Positions 30,906-42,200 of a stretch of DNA of 61,704 bases are shown one piece after another. How positions within the stretch are numbered: the first letter of the stretch is position 1; each line of letters starts with the position of its first letter. The notes beneath the pieces were generated by a model. That model had not been told where the DNA came from, searched no databases, and was given only the letters and a program-made list of their open reading frames with translations. The translations under genes and the position numbers were made by a program. The DNA lies in the NCBI GenBank assembly GCA_964511535.1, contig CAZEFW010000036.1, positions 1-61,704 on the forward strand, given 5' to 3'. This stretch comes from CAZCFB01 sp964511535 (lineage in GTDB: Bacteria > Myxococcota_A > Polyangia > GCA-2747355 > CAZCFB01).

Positions 30906-33900
30906 ATGGCCGATGACCGTTCCCCCAAGAATCCCTCCGAAGATCCCCAGCCCGACGCCGGCACCGATGCCGCACACGGGACAGGCGCCCCGGCACCGGA
31001 GCACGATACCGGCCCTGGTGAGCAGGAGTCAGCAGCCCCGCCGCCTCCCATGCCTCCCATGGGTGATGACGAGGAATCGACCGATGAGATCAGCACCGAG
31101 GAGCTCGAGGAGCTGGAGCCCGATGAGATCGTGGAGATCGGGGCAGACGAGTTCGTGGAGATCGAGCCCGACGGGGACGAGGATGATGAGGTCGAGTCCG
31201 CTGATGACGAGGCGGAGATAGAGCCCGAGGATGCGGATGAGGACGCGTCGGAGGGCGCGTCGCCCCCAGGCGTGCCCCCCTACCTGGCAGACGAGCAGCC
31301 CGATGCGACGAGCCGCCCCTCCACAATGGAGGTCGAGGCGGTGGAGATCCTCGAAGAGGAGGAGGTCGACGAGGAGGCCGACGACGAGGACGACGACGAG
31401 GTCGATCCCATCGCCGCGGCAGCGATCCGCGCCGAGGAGGGGGTGCACGAAGGCACCGAGGAGGCGCTGACCCGGGAGCTGAAGCTCGAGAAGGACCGGG
31501 CACGGCGCGCCATGATCCAGCATGACCTTGGGCACCTGTACTTCGCTCACATGGACGACGAGAGCCAGGCCGTAAAGGCCTACGCCCTCGCCCTGAAGCA
31601 GGATCCGCGGCTGCGGCCAAATTTCTGGGCCATCCGCCGGATCTTCGTGGCCCGGCACATGTGGCCCAGCCTGCTCAAGCTCCTGGACGCACAGATCCGC
31701 TATGAGAAGACCCCCAGGCGGAAGGCCGAGATCCTGCTGGAGCGCGGCTGGATTCAGGAGGCCGACCAGGCTGACCTCATCAGCGCGCAGGAGAGCTACC
31801 AGAAGGCCAACGAGCAGGATCCGAGCTGGCTCCCGCCGCTGCTGGCCCTGGAGAAGATCGCCCGAGCCAACGGGGACCGGGAGACCCTGATCAAGGTGCA
31901 GGAGGCCATGATCGAGGCGGCCGAGAGCCCCAACCGCAAGGTGGCGCTGCTGCTGGATCTCGCGGATCTCCTCCTGGCAGGGACCGACGCTTCACCCGAG
32001 GAGGCGTTCAAGCTGCTGGGCCAGGCTGCCGAGGCGGGCAGCGAGATGCAGGCCACGGTGCTGCGGCGAATGGACGAGGTGGCCAGCAACCACGGGCTCC
32101 ACGAGCGCAAGACCGAGATTCTCCAGCGACAGGCCGAGGCGCTGTTGGAGCGGGAAGATCCGGACTCCCAGGGCGCGGCAGCGTTGTTGCGCGAGGCAGC
32201 CAGCCTGGCCCGGGACGGCGAGGACCTGGACGGGGCAGCCACCTTCACCGCCGCGGCGCTGGAGGCGCTGCCCGGCGATGCGCTGCTGCTGGAAGATCAA
32301 CTGGCCCTGGCCGAGGGCCGGGGAGACCTGGAGCAGGCAGAGGATATCCTGCGACAGAAGCTGGAGGTGGCCCGGTCTGACGGCGACAAGGCCGACCTCT
32401 GGTATCGCATCGGGCTGTGTCGCCTCACGCGTGGCGACGACGCCGACGAGGCGGCCGAGCAGGCCGACGCGCTGCTGCCGGGCTTCCTCCCGTTGCAGGC
32501 TGAGCGTGAGCGCCGGCTGCTGATGGACAGCGAGGCGGAAGAGCTGGTCGCGATGTACACGGCCGAGGCAGAGGCGGTGGAGCAGGGCAGCCCAGGCCTG
32601 GCGGTGGAGGCGGGCGAGGACCCGCTCTGGGCGGCGACCCTCTACTGGCGCGCCTCGGCCCTGAGCCATTACCAGGTCGACGACCAGACGCAGGCCCTGG
32701 AGCTGTGCCGCAAGGCGCTCTCCATCGACGCGGACTTCCAGCCGGCCAACCACCTGCTGGAGGACCTGCTGCGGGCCACGGGCAGCCACCAGGAGCTCGC
32801 CGAGCTGCTGGAGCGTGAGCTGGCGCGGAGCGAGGAGGATCTGAAGGCCCAGCTGCTCGAGGACCTCATCGCCCTGCACGGCGGCCCACTGGACAGCCCG
32901 GAGCGCCAGCTCGAGTTCCTCGGCATGCTCAAGGAGATGCGCGCGGACGACCCGCGGCCGCTGCGCCTGATGGCGGCTGCGCTGAACCGGCTCGGGCGCC
33001 ACGAGGCATACGAGCAGGTCATCACCGAGCTGGAGGCCCTGGAGCAGGACTCGGATGTGAAGGTCGCCTGGATGCTCGAGCGCGCGCGGCTCTACGACGG
33101 CCCCATGGAGCGCCCGGAGGACGCGGCGGCCACCTACCGGGAGATCCTGGAGCTGGCGCCCGAGCAGACCTTCGCTTCGGCCGCCCTGGAGCAGGTGCTC
33201 GTGAGCAGTGGCCAGCACGAGGAGCTCGCACAGCACCTGGCCAGCACCATGCAGGTGGCCGAGGAAGGAGACGAGCGCCGATGGCTGCAGCACCGGCTGC
33301 TCGACCTGCAGGAGCATGATCTGAAGCAGCCCGAGGCGGCCGCGACCACGGCGGCCGATATCCTGGCTGACCACCCGGACGACCTGGCCGCCATGCGCGC
33401 GCTGGCCCGGCTGTCGGAGCAGAGCGGAGACGCCGAGCAGCTGGTCCTGGCCCTCGAACGGCAGCTGGACCATGCGACGGAGGCGCCGCAGCGGGTGATG
33501 CTGCAGCTGCAGCTCGCGGCGGTGCTCGAGGGGCGGCTCGAGCAGGCGGACCGGGCAGAGGAGCTGCTGGTCAGCGCGGTGCAGGAGGCCCCTGCGCCGG
33601 AGCTGGTGGTGGGCGCGCTGGAGACCCTGGCGCTGTGGCGCATGGCCCGCGGGGACCACGCCGAGGCGCTCGAGGCGCTGGAACAGATCAAGGACGAGGC
33701 CGGTGAAGCCAACCGGGGGCGGGTGCTCGAGGAGATGGCCTGGCTCCAGGCCATGGCCCTGGATCAGCCGGAAGAGGCAGCCAGCCGCTGGGAAGAGGTA
33801 CAGCAGCAGGCTGGCGGGGACTACCTGCCAGCCCTGTGGAACGGGCTGCGCCTCGCTGCTCGTCAAGGTGACCTGGACAGGCTCGCGCAGCTGTACGGCG

Positions 33901-36215
33901 AGCTGGCAGGCCTGAGCGAGGACGAGGCGATCAAGGCGACCCTGGCTCTGCGAGCGGCGGTGCTCGCGGAGGCGGCCGGAGACGGCCAGGGGGACGCCGA
34001 CATGCTGCGGGCCGCGCTGGAGCGGAACCCCGAGGACGCAGAGCCGTTGCTCGGCCTGCTGGCGCGGGACGACCTGTCCGCCACGGAGCGCGCCGACCTG
34101 ATGCTCAAGCTCGCGGGCGCGCTCCAGGGCAGCCAGCGCGAGCAGCTCCGGCTGCCCATGGCGCTGGCCCTGGAGGCGGATGGCCGGCTGGCGGCGGCGC
34201 GAGACGAGCTGGCGCCATTGCTGGAGCAGACCCCTGACAACCTCGCCGCGCTGATGCTGCTCGAGCGCATGGCCGGCGCGGCGGGCGAGCAGTTGCAGCA
34301 GGCGCGCCTGCTGGTCAAGCTGTCCGACCTGCAGGCCGAGGAGACCGCGCGGCTGGCCGCGCTCCGCGGGGCCGCCCGGCTGATGCAGGAGCTGGAGCGC
34401 CCGGAGGACGCCGTGGCGCTCTGGACCCGCATCCTGGCGCAGGCGCCGGACGACGAGGACGCGGTCGAGGCCCTGACCAGCCTCCACCGGGAGGCGGACG
34501 ATCTCGAGGCGCTTGACCGGCTCATGGGGCACCGAATCGGCAGAGCCTCCGCGGCGGACCGCATCACCCTGCTGCTCGAGCGGGCCGAGCTGAGGCGCGC
34601 CGAGGGTGAGGACGGCGTGGCCGCGGCGCGGGACCTGCTGCGGGTTCTGGACCTCGACGGGGACCACCCGGAGGCCCTGCAGAGCCTCGCCACCCTGTAC
34701 GCAACAGACGGCAACCTGGACCAGGCCCTCACCCTGTTCCGCCGCCTCTCAACAGGGCTGCAGGACGACGCGCAGCGGCGCGAGCTCATGGAGCGGGTGG
34801 TCGGTATCCTGAAGGACGCCGGCGGGCGGGACGAGGATGTGCTGCGCACCTACCAGGACTACCTCGTGGAGAGCCCGGACGACGAAGAGGTGCTGCACAA
34901 GGTCAGCGAGCTTCAGCTCGCCATGGGCAACCACGAGCAAGCGGTCCAGGCGCTGGAGCGGCTGGCCAAGCTGCAGCCTGACGCCGAGGGGCGGGGCAAG
35001 AACCTCCGCCGCATAGCGGACATCGCGTGGCGGCAGCTGGAGCAACCGACCCGGGCCCTCGAGGCGCTGACCCGCGCCCTGGCGGGCGACCCGCTCGACC
35101 TCGACCTGGTGCGCGACATCATGCAGCTGCACCGGGAGGTGAATGACGAGGCGAGCGTGGAGCAGCTGCTCGAGCGCGTTCAGGCGGACATCCGCGAGGC
35201 GATGGCCAACAACCCGATGTCGGTGGACCTGGTCAAGAAGCTGGCGGCGGTGTCCGAGTGGCGGGAGGACCAGTACACGCTCATGGCGACGCTGGGCGTG
35301 CTCGCCACGTTGCGGGCGGCCTCCGATGAGGAGGACATCCTGTTCCTCAGGGCGCTGAAGAAGGTGGCGTTCAAGCCGAAGCCCGACGCGCTCGAGGCGG
35401 GAGGTGGGGCCCTGATTCACCCGGGAGCGCGGCTGGAGCACGGTCGCATCTGGCAGCTGGCGGGGGTGGCGGTGCCTGCGTTCCTGCCGCCCGGCAAGGT
35501 GCCGGCCAATGTGTCGGCGTTCGGCCTGAAGAAGGGCGACCGGGTGGACCGGCGCAGCGCGAGCCAGGTGACCGGCCGCATCGACCGAATCGCGGCCGCG
35601 CTCGGCGTGAGCGATTCGTTCGACATCTACCTCTCTTCCAAGGACCCGGACCTGGTCGCAGGTATCGCGGGGCCGGTGCCCACCCTGATCGTGGGCCACT
35701 CGGTGGTGAGCGAGCTCACGGCAGCGCGTCGATTCAGGCTGGGGCGGGCGCTGTATCTGATGCGGTATGGCGCCTTCGGCCTGGATCAGCTCTCGGCGGA
35801 TCAGCTGCAGCTCATCTACTGCGCGGCGATCTTCAGCCAGAACTCGAAGGCCACCTTGCCCATGGCGGCCGGCACCCTGAAGCCGGAAGCCAAGAAGGTG
35901 AACAAGGCCCTGCCGCGCAAGCTGCGCAAGCTGCTGTCCAAGGCGGTGTCCCAGGGGATCCCCGATCCGGCCCAGATCGAGCAGTGGCGGGAGGGCGTGC
36001 TGACCACGGCGAACCGCGCCGGGTTGCTGGTCAGCGGGCATGTGGTGGCCTCGGTGGAGGCGCTGGTGGAGGGGCTCCGGCGGGACGGAGACGGCGCGAA
36101 CCTCACCACGGATCAGGCCATGGCGAGGCTGCGGGACAACGAGCAAGCGTCCCGGCTGTTGGTGTTCTCGGTGAGCGAGGAGTATCTCGCCCTGCGGCGT
36201 GAGCTCAGCCGATAG
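30906..36215 (+). CDS. Giant acidic TPR protein with degenerate peptidase-like C-terminal domain (paralogue 1)
   Basis: A 1769-residue protein, ATG at 30906 with GAGG eight bases upstream and no signal peptide. Residues 1-170 are extremely acidic and Pro-rich (runs such as STEELEELEPDEIVEIGADE). About 1300 residues of helical TPR repeats follow, with typical Ala-Leu-Leu-Asp-Pro packing (EALTRALAGDPLDLDLVRD). The last 250 residues are globular, with LRKGDRVDRRSA-like and ELTAARRFRLGRALYLMRYG segments. The C-terminal domain is clearly related to that of the next gene. The alignment around LGRALYLMR resembles the position of the HExxH helix in M48-type peptidases, but the metal ligands are missing, so an inactive scaffold is inferred. 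Forty-seven bases separate it from its paralogue. Confidence 0.85.
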   Translation: MADDRSPKNPSEDPQPDAGTDAAHGTGAPAPEHDTGPGEQESAAPPPPMPPMGDDEESTDEISTEELEELEPDEIVEIGADEFVEIEPDGDEDDEVESADDEAEIEPEDADEDASEGASPPGVPPYLADEQPDATSRPSTMEVEAVEILEEEEVDEEADDEDDDEVDPIAAAAIRAEEGVHEGTEEALTRELKLEKDRARRAMIQHDLGHLYFAHMDDESQAVKAYALALKQDPRLRPNFWAIRRIFVARHMWPSLLKLLDAQIRYEKTPRRKAEILLERGWIQEADQADLISAQESYQKANEQDPSWLPPLLALEKIARANGDRETLIKVQEAMIEAAESPNRKVALLLDLADLLLAGTDASPEEAFKLLGQAAEAGSEMQATVLRRMDEVASNHGLHERKTEILQRQAEALLEREDPDSQGAAALLREAASLARDGEDLDGAATFTAAALEALPGDALLLEDQLALAEGRGDLEQAEDILRQKLEVARSDGDKADLWYRIGLCRLTRGDDADEAAEQADALLPGFLPLQAERERRLLMDSEAEELVAMYTAEAEAVEQGSPGLAVEAGEDPLWAATLYWRASALSHYQVDDQTQALELCRKALSIDADFQPANHLLEDLLRATGSHQELAELLERELARSEEDLKAQLLEDLIALHGGPLDSPERQLEFLGMLKEMRADDPRPLRLMAAALNRLGRHEAYEQVITELEALEQDSDVKVAWMLERARLYDGPMERPEDAAATYREILELAPEQTFASAALEQVLVSSGQHEELAQHLASTMQVAEEGDERRWLQHRLLDLQEHDLKQPEAAATTAADILADHPDDLAAMRALARLSEQSGDAEQLVLALERQLDHATEAPQRVMLQLQLAAVLEGRLEQADRAEELLVSAVQEAPAPELVVGALETLALWRMARGDHAEALEALEQIKDEAGEANRGRVLEEMAWLQAMALDQPEEAASRWEEVQQQAGGDYLPALWNGLRLAARQGDLDRLAQLYGELAGLSEDEAIKATLALRAAVLAEAAGDGQGDADMLRAALERNPEDAEPLLGLLARDDLSATERADLMLKLAGALQGSQREQLRLPMALALEADGRLAAARDELAPLLEQTPDNLAALMLLERMAGAAGEQLQQARLLVKLSDLQAEETARLAALRGAARLMQELERPEDAVALWTRILAQAPDDEDAVEALTSLHREADDLEALDRLMGHRIGRASAADRITLLLERAELRRAEGEDGVAAARDLLRVLDLDGDHPEALQSLATLYATDGNLDQALTLFRRLSTGLQDDAQRRELMERVVGILKDAGGRDEDVLRTYQDYLVESPDDEEVLHKVSELQLAMGNHEQAVQALERLAKLQPDAEGRGKNLRRIADIAWRQLEQPTRALEALTRALAGDPLDLDLVRDIMQLHREVNDEASVEQLLERVQADIREAMANNPMSVDLVKKLAAVSEWREDQYTLMATLGVLATLRAASDEEDILFLRALKKVAFKPKPDALEAGGGALIHPGARLEHGRIWQLAGVAVPAFLPPGKVPANVSAFGLKKGDRVDRRSASQVTGRIDRIAAALGVSDSFDIYLSSKDPDLVAGIAGPVPTLIVGHSVVSELTAARRFRLGRALYLMRYGAFGLDQLSADQLQLIYCAAIFSQNSKATLPMAAGTLKPEAKKVNKALPRKLRKLLSKAVSQGIPDPAQIEQWREGVLTTANRAGLLVSGHVVASVEALVEGLRRDGDGANLTTDQAMARLRDNEQASRLLVFSVSEEYLALRRELSR

Positions 36216-36262
36216 CAAGGCAGTGATTTACAAGACGCAGTACCAGGAGCAGGAGAGCGACA

Positions 36263-39200
36263 TTGTCCAGTGATGGAAAAGGCAAGGGCCCCGGCAAAGA
36301 CCAGGACGACCTCTTCACCGAAGATGCTGAAGAGTGGGGTGACGCCGTCGAGGAGTGGGACATGGGCCTGGACCTGCCAGCGGACCAGCTGGCGGAGGCC
36401 GAGCCGACGCCGGCGCCGGTGGAAGAGAAGGACGACGGCTTCATCCCGTCCGAGCTCGAGCTCCCGTCCGTGGAAGGGCCCGCGGATGAGGTGGTTCAGG
36501 TGGACGATGAGCTGGTGGTGGACGAGCGCGAGTCCCAGGGGACGGCAGACCACCCGGTGGTGCAGCTGGATGGAGAGGAGCCGGCGGAGGTGGCGGATCC
36601 AGAGCTGGAGGCAGGGGATCTGTTCTTCGCGTCGGGCGCCGAGGCGGCGGTGGTGGTGGAGGAGGGCGAGGATGAAGACTTTGGCGAGGTTGAAGTCGCC
36701 GAGGATCTGATCCTGGAAGCGACGCCGATCCCGGAGGAAATGATGGAGGTGGAGGAGGGCCTCGTCGATGATGATGAGGAGGAGGAAGAGGAGGTCGGCG
36801 AGGCGCTTATCGAGGAGGAGCCGGAAGAGGTCGGCGAGGCGCTGATCGAAGAGGAGCCGGAAGAGGTCGCCGTCGAGGAAGCGGAGGTCGACGAGGAAGA
36901 GATCCTCGAAGAGGAGGAGGTCGCCGAGGACGCTGACGAGGTTACTGCCGCAGAGGCAGACGACGCGTCAGTGGCCCAGGATGACGAGGACGAAGCCCTG
37001 GAGGAGGACGAGTTCGCCCTGCCGGCCACCACAGATGCGGTGTCCGGCGATCTCGACGTGGAGACGGCCGAAGAAGCCGCCATCATGGAGCTGAACGAGC
37101 CGCTACCAGCCTCCGCTGATATCGCGCCCACCGCACCGGATGACCCCGAAGAAGATGAACTGGATCCGGTGGACGAAGACGCCCTCACGCCCATCATGGA
37201 GGTGGATGAGGACGCTCCAACGCCCATCATGGAGGTGGATGAGCAGGTCATCGAGATCGAGGCGGGAGAGCCCACGCCCGCAGCTGGCGCGGTGAGCTTC
37301 GCCGGGCCCGCGGAGGCGATGACCGCGGAAGATGCAGAGGACCAGCAGGAGGAGCTGGTCACCCAGCCCATCGATCTGGACGATGCTGCCGTTGAGCTCG
37401 TGGCCGAGGAGCCGGACGAGGACGAGCTGCCCACCGAGCCCATTGACCTGGCAGCAGTGGAGATTGAACCCGCGGCCATCGAGGAAGAGGACCAGGAGGA
37501 GCTGCTCACCGAGCCCATCGAGCTGGCAGAGGTGGCAGTGGAGGCCGAGACTGATGGCGAGGAGACCACCGAGTACCAGGTGGAAGAGGCCGCCATCGAG
37601 GTGGAGGAGGTCGACGAGGACGCTGTCGAGGAAGAGGTCGACGAGGACGCCGTCGAGGAAGAGGTCGACGAGGACGCTGTCGAGGAAGAGGTCGACGAGG
37701 ACGCCGTCGAGGAAGNNNNNNNNNNNNNNNNNNNNNNNNNNNNNNNNNNNNNNNNNNNNNNNNNNNNNNNNNNNNNNNNNNNNNNNNNNNNNNNNNNNNN
37801 NNNNNNNNNNNNNNNAGGTCGACGAGGACGCCGTCGAGGAAGAGGTCGACGAGGACGCCGTCGAGGAAGAAGAGGTCGACGAGGACGCCGTCGAGGAAGA
37901 GGTCGACGAGGACGCCGTCGAGGAAGAAGAGGTCGACGAGGACGCCGTCGAGGAAGAAGAGGTCGACCAGGCCGCCGCAGGGGAGGATGAGGCCGAGGCG
38001 GCCATTGTCCTGGAAGCCGAGGAGCCGCCCGAGGGCGCCGCTCCCGATCTCGACATCGGCGAGCTGATCCAGGACTTCGTGGGCGATGACTCCTTCGAAC
38101 AGTTTGAGGAGGAGCTGACGGGCACCGCGGACGAAGAGACCGCGGGGACTGACGCGTCCGCCGAGGCCGAGGCGGACGAGCTACCCGATCTCGATGACGA
38201 CGCGGAGAAGCCTGACGCCATGCCTGACATGGCCCTGTTCGACGAGGCGCTGGGCGCTGGCGAGGGAGAGGACATCCTCGGCGGCGACACGGAGGCCACG
38301 GCGGCGGAGCAGGAGGCGCCCGAGACCACGCCAGAGCCAGAGCGCGAGTTCACCATCCCGGTGGAGCTTGACGAGGACCAGGCCGAGCCCTGGTCCGAGC
38401 TCGAGGCGCCGCCGGTGCCCGAGGACCTGACCACACTGGAGCTGGCGGAGATCGAGCTGCCTGATCAGGCAGACGCCTCCACAGCCGACGCCATCGACTG
38501 GCGGACGCTGGGCCGTGACCTCGTGGCCCGGCTGGGCAGCGAAGAGGCGCCGGCCGGCGCCTCAGACCTGTTCTACCTGGCAGGCGACGCGCTGCTCAGG
38601 GCGGGAGATGACGACGACGCGGTGCTCTGTTTCCGCGAGCTGCTGCAGCGCGATCCCGAGCAGATCCACGCGCTGAGGATGTTGCGACGTTTGCACGGCG
38701 TGGCTGGCGCCGCCGAGCAGGTGGATGAGGTGCTCGAGATGCAAGCGCATCTGGCGCGCGGCGCGGAGCTCGACGGCATCATCGCGACGCGGGTGGAGCG
38801 CCTGTGGCACAACGAAGATACCCGCGAGGAGGCCCTGCAGCTGACCGACAAGCTGCCTGAAGGTGCGAAGCTTCGCGGGTTGCTGCTGAGGGCCGACATG
38901 GCCGCGGCGGCGGGGGATCGCGAGCAGCTGGAGCAGGCGCTCGAGGCGCTGTCTGCAGCCCTGGACGGCACCGTACATGGCCCGGCCCTGGCGCTGGACC
39001 GCGCCCGCTCGCTGGAGCTGAAGGGAGAGGCGGACGAGGCCGCGCAGGCCTATGCGGCGGCGGCCCCGGCAGAGGGCAAGCTGTATACCGGCGCCGAGGA
39101 GGGGCTGCTGCGCCTGGCCGCCCGCGCCGGGAACCATGAAGAAGTCATAAGCCGGCTGCAGGCCTCGGCCGGGACCGAGCCGGAGGGCCCCTGGGCCGGC

Positions 39201-42200
39201 CAGCGGCTGTATCGCGCTGCTTGCCTCGCCAGAGATCACGAGGTCGCCGGTGTGGATTTTGAGGCGCTGATCGACGCGGCAGCGACGGCAGACGCGGACA
39301 GCCCGCTGCTTCAACAGGAACAAACCCGGCGCATCCGGGAGGGGGCGGCGCCGGAAGAGGCGGTGGCCCAGCTTCGTGAGCATGCGGAGCAGGCGTTCTA
39401 TCCCGACCAGAAAGCGTTCGCCCTGGCCGAGGCCGCGTGCGTGGCCGAGCGGGCCCTGGGCGACAAGGAGGGCGCGCTGGAGCTCTATCACGAGGCGTCT
39501 GGCCACCTGGAAGAGTACCCCCCGGTGATGCTCGGCATCTCGCGGCTGGAGCATCAGGACGGCGACGCCGACGCCAGGGTCGAGGCCCTGCGTGAAGCCG
39601 CAGCCTCCGCGTCTCCGGCAGAGCAGCGCAACCTGCACCTGCAGGCGGCGCTGGAGCTCGTGGGGCAGGAGGACCGCGAGGAAGAGCTCCTGCAGGATCT
39701 TCAGGCATGCCTGGAGAGCCACGCCGCGTTCCGCCCTGCGCTGGAGTTGCTGGCCAGCCACTACCTGAAGGCTGGCGAGGCCGAGGCCCTGGCCGGGTGC
39801 CTGGACGAGGCCGGCGAGGTCGCCCTGAACAGCGAGGACGCCAGCGAGTATCGCGAGCGCGCGGCCTGGCTCTACGAGGGGCCGCTGGCGTTGCCGTCGA
39901 GGGCGCTGGAGCGCTACCAACAGCTCGCCGCGGCGAAGCAGGACGAGCCGGCCTACCGCGCCGGCGTGCGCCGCTGCCTGGAGCAGATGGGGCAGGTGGA
40001 CCAGCTCGCGGAGGAGCTCTCAGCCCAGGCAAGCGCGACGACCCTGGAGCCCCTTGCAGCGCGGATCCTCGCCCAGCGAGGAGGCCTCCTGGCCTCGGCC
40101 ATGATGATGGAAGACGCCACCGCGAGCTACAACGAGGCGTACAAGCGGCAGCCTGGCTACTTGCCAGCGGTCTACGCACTGGCCGACGGCCAGGCGCGGG
40201 ACGGCAACTGGCGCGAAGTGGCCCGGCTCTGGACCGCGCTGATGGAGGCGCTGCCCGAGACGTCCCCCAGGCGCAGGGCGCTCTCGTTCAAGCTGGCCGC
40301 GCTCTACCAGACCGAACTGGAGGACCACGCCGGCGCGCTCGAGATCTATCGCGAGCTGGCCGGCGGCGATGAGCCGGTGCCGGGCGCCGAGGCCGCGTTG
40401 CTGCGGTGCCTGGAAGAGGCCGGCGATGCCGCCGAGGTGGCTTCGCGGCTGGTGGCCGCGGCGGACGCCGCTGGTGACACCGGCAGCAAGGTGGCCCTCT
40501 CGGTGGCCGCGGCCACGCGGCTCGAGGCCCTCGGCGGGGACGCCGAGCAGATCGAGAAGCTGCTGGTTCAGGCCGCCGAGGCGGACCCCGACTCGCCCCT
40601 GGCGCAGCAAGCCTTCGACCGCCACTTGCGCGGTCGGGGCGCCCATGACCTGCTGGCCCAGCGCGCCGCGGCGCGGCTGGACGGCGACCGGGCGCTCGAG
40701 GGTGATGAGCTGGCCGGGCACCTGCAGCAGCTGGCGGATATCGAGCTCCAGCTCGGCAAGGAGCCCGAGGCGCTGGTGCGCATGGAGGCCGCGCTGGAAG
40801 CGACCCCTGCAGACCTCTACCTGCGACGCCGGATGCAGCGACTGTACAAGGAGCAGGGCCGCCACGCCGAGGCGCTGGCCGCCCTGCGCGCGGAAGCGGA
40901 GGCGAGCGGCGGCGAGAGCTCCGAGGCGGGGGATCTCCTGCTGGAGATCGGACGGAGGCTGTTCTTCGACGAGCTCACCAGCGACGACACCGAGAAGATC
41001 GAGGGTCGAGAGGCGGCCGAGATGTTCCGCCGCGCGGCGGAGCTTCACGCCGAGGACCTGCTCCCCCTGCGCTACCTGGTGGACCTCGCCTGGATCGCGG
41101 ACCGCCGGGAAGACCTGGCCGGGGCCTACAAGCGCCTGGCCGCGGTGGTGGACGAGAAGCGGGAGGCAGCCATCCTGCTGACCCGCGCCGGGGAGCAGCA
41201 CGCAGAGGGCGACCTCGACCTGTTTCGTGAGGCGCTCGACCTCCAGGACACCTACCTGGGGGCCATCTACCAGCTGAGGGACGGCGCGCTGAAGGCGGAG
41301 CAGTGGGATGCCGCCTGTAACGCGGCAGAAGCCGAGGGCATCGCCTCGAACGATCCGGAGCATGTGGCCGACGCGTTCCTGCTGGCCGCGGAGATCGCCC
41401 GGCGCAAGCTGGAGGACCCCGATCGGGCCCTGGCGGCGTACCAGGCCTGCCTCGCCTCCTCGCCTGACAACGGGCTGGCGTTTCGCAACGCCCGCGCGTT
41501 GCTGGAGCAGGCCGAGCGGTGGGACGACCTCGGCAAGCTGCTCCAGCAGCGGACCCAGGTGGAGCGCTCACGCCCCCGGCTGGCCGAGCTCTACGGCGCC
41601 ATGGCCGATCTGGCGAGGGACCACCTCGACGATCGCGATATGTCCAAGCGGCACCTGCGCATGTTGGTGCAGCTCGACCCGGCCGCAGTGGAGTCGCTGG
41701 AGACCCTGGCCGAGCTTTACTACGAGGACGAGCAGTGGAGCGAGGCGTCTCATGCGCTGCTCTCCCTGGCCCGCAACGAGTCGAGCCACGAGCGGCTCAA
41801 GCGCATCTTCCTCAAGCTGGGGATCATCTACCGGGAGAAGACGCCGGACGCCAAGCGCGCCGTGGCGAGCTATCGCAAGGTGCTGGCCCTGGATCCGGCC
41901 AACCTCGACGCGCTGACAAACCTGAGCGACCTGTTCACCTCAGACGGTCAGCATGACCAGGCGCTCAAGGTCACCACCATGTTGTTCGAGCGGGACCGGG
42001 ACAAGGAGAACAAGGTCCGCCACCTGCTGCGCATCGCCAAGATCCAGGAGCAGGGCATGCGCGACGCCCACAAGGCGTCCCAGGCGTATCGCCAGGCCCA
42101 GGAGCTGGCCCCCCAGGACCTGGAGGTGATCAAGGAGCTGGCGAGCTTCTTCACCCGGCAGCGCGATCAGCGCAGCTTGTTGGTCCACCTGGACAGCTCC

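Noticed and set aside
37716..37815. Frameshift that would split the second giant TPR gene
   Set aside because: The change of frame is produced by the arbitrary 100 N. The edges of the gap join in register within the repeat.
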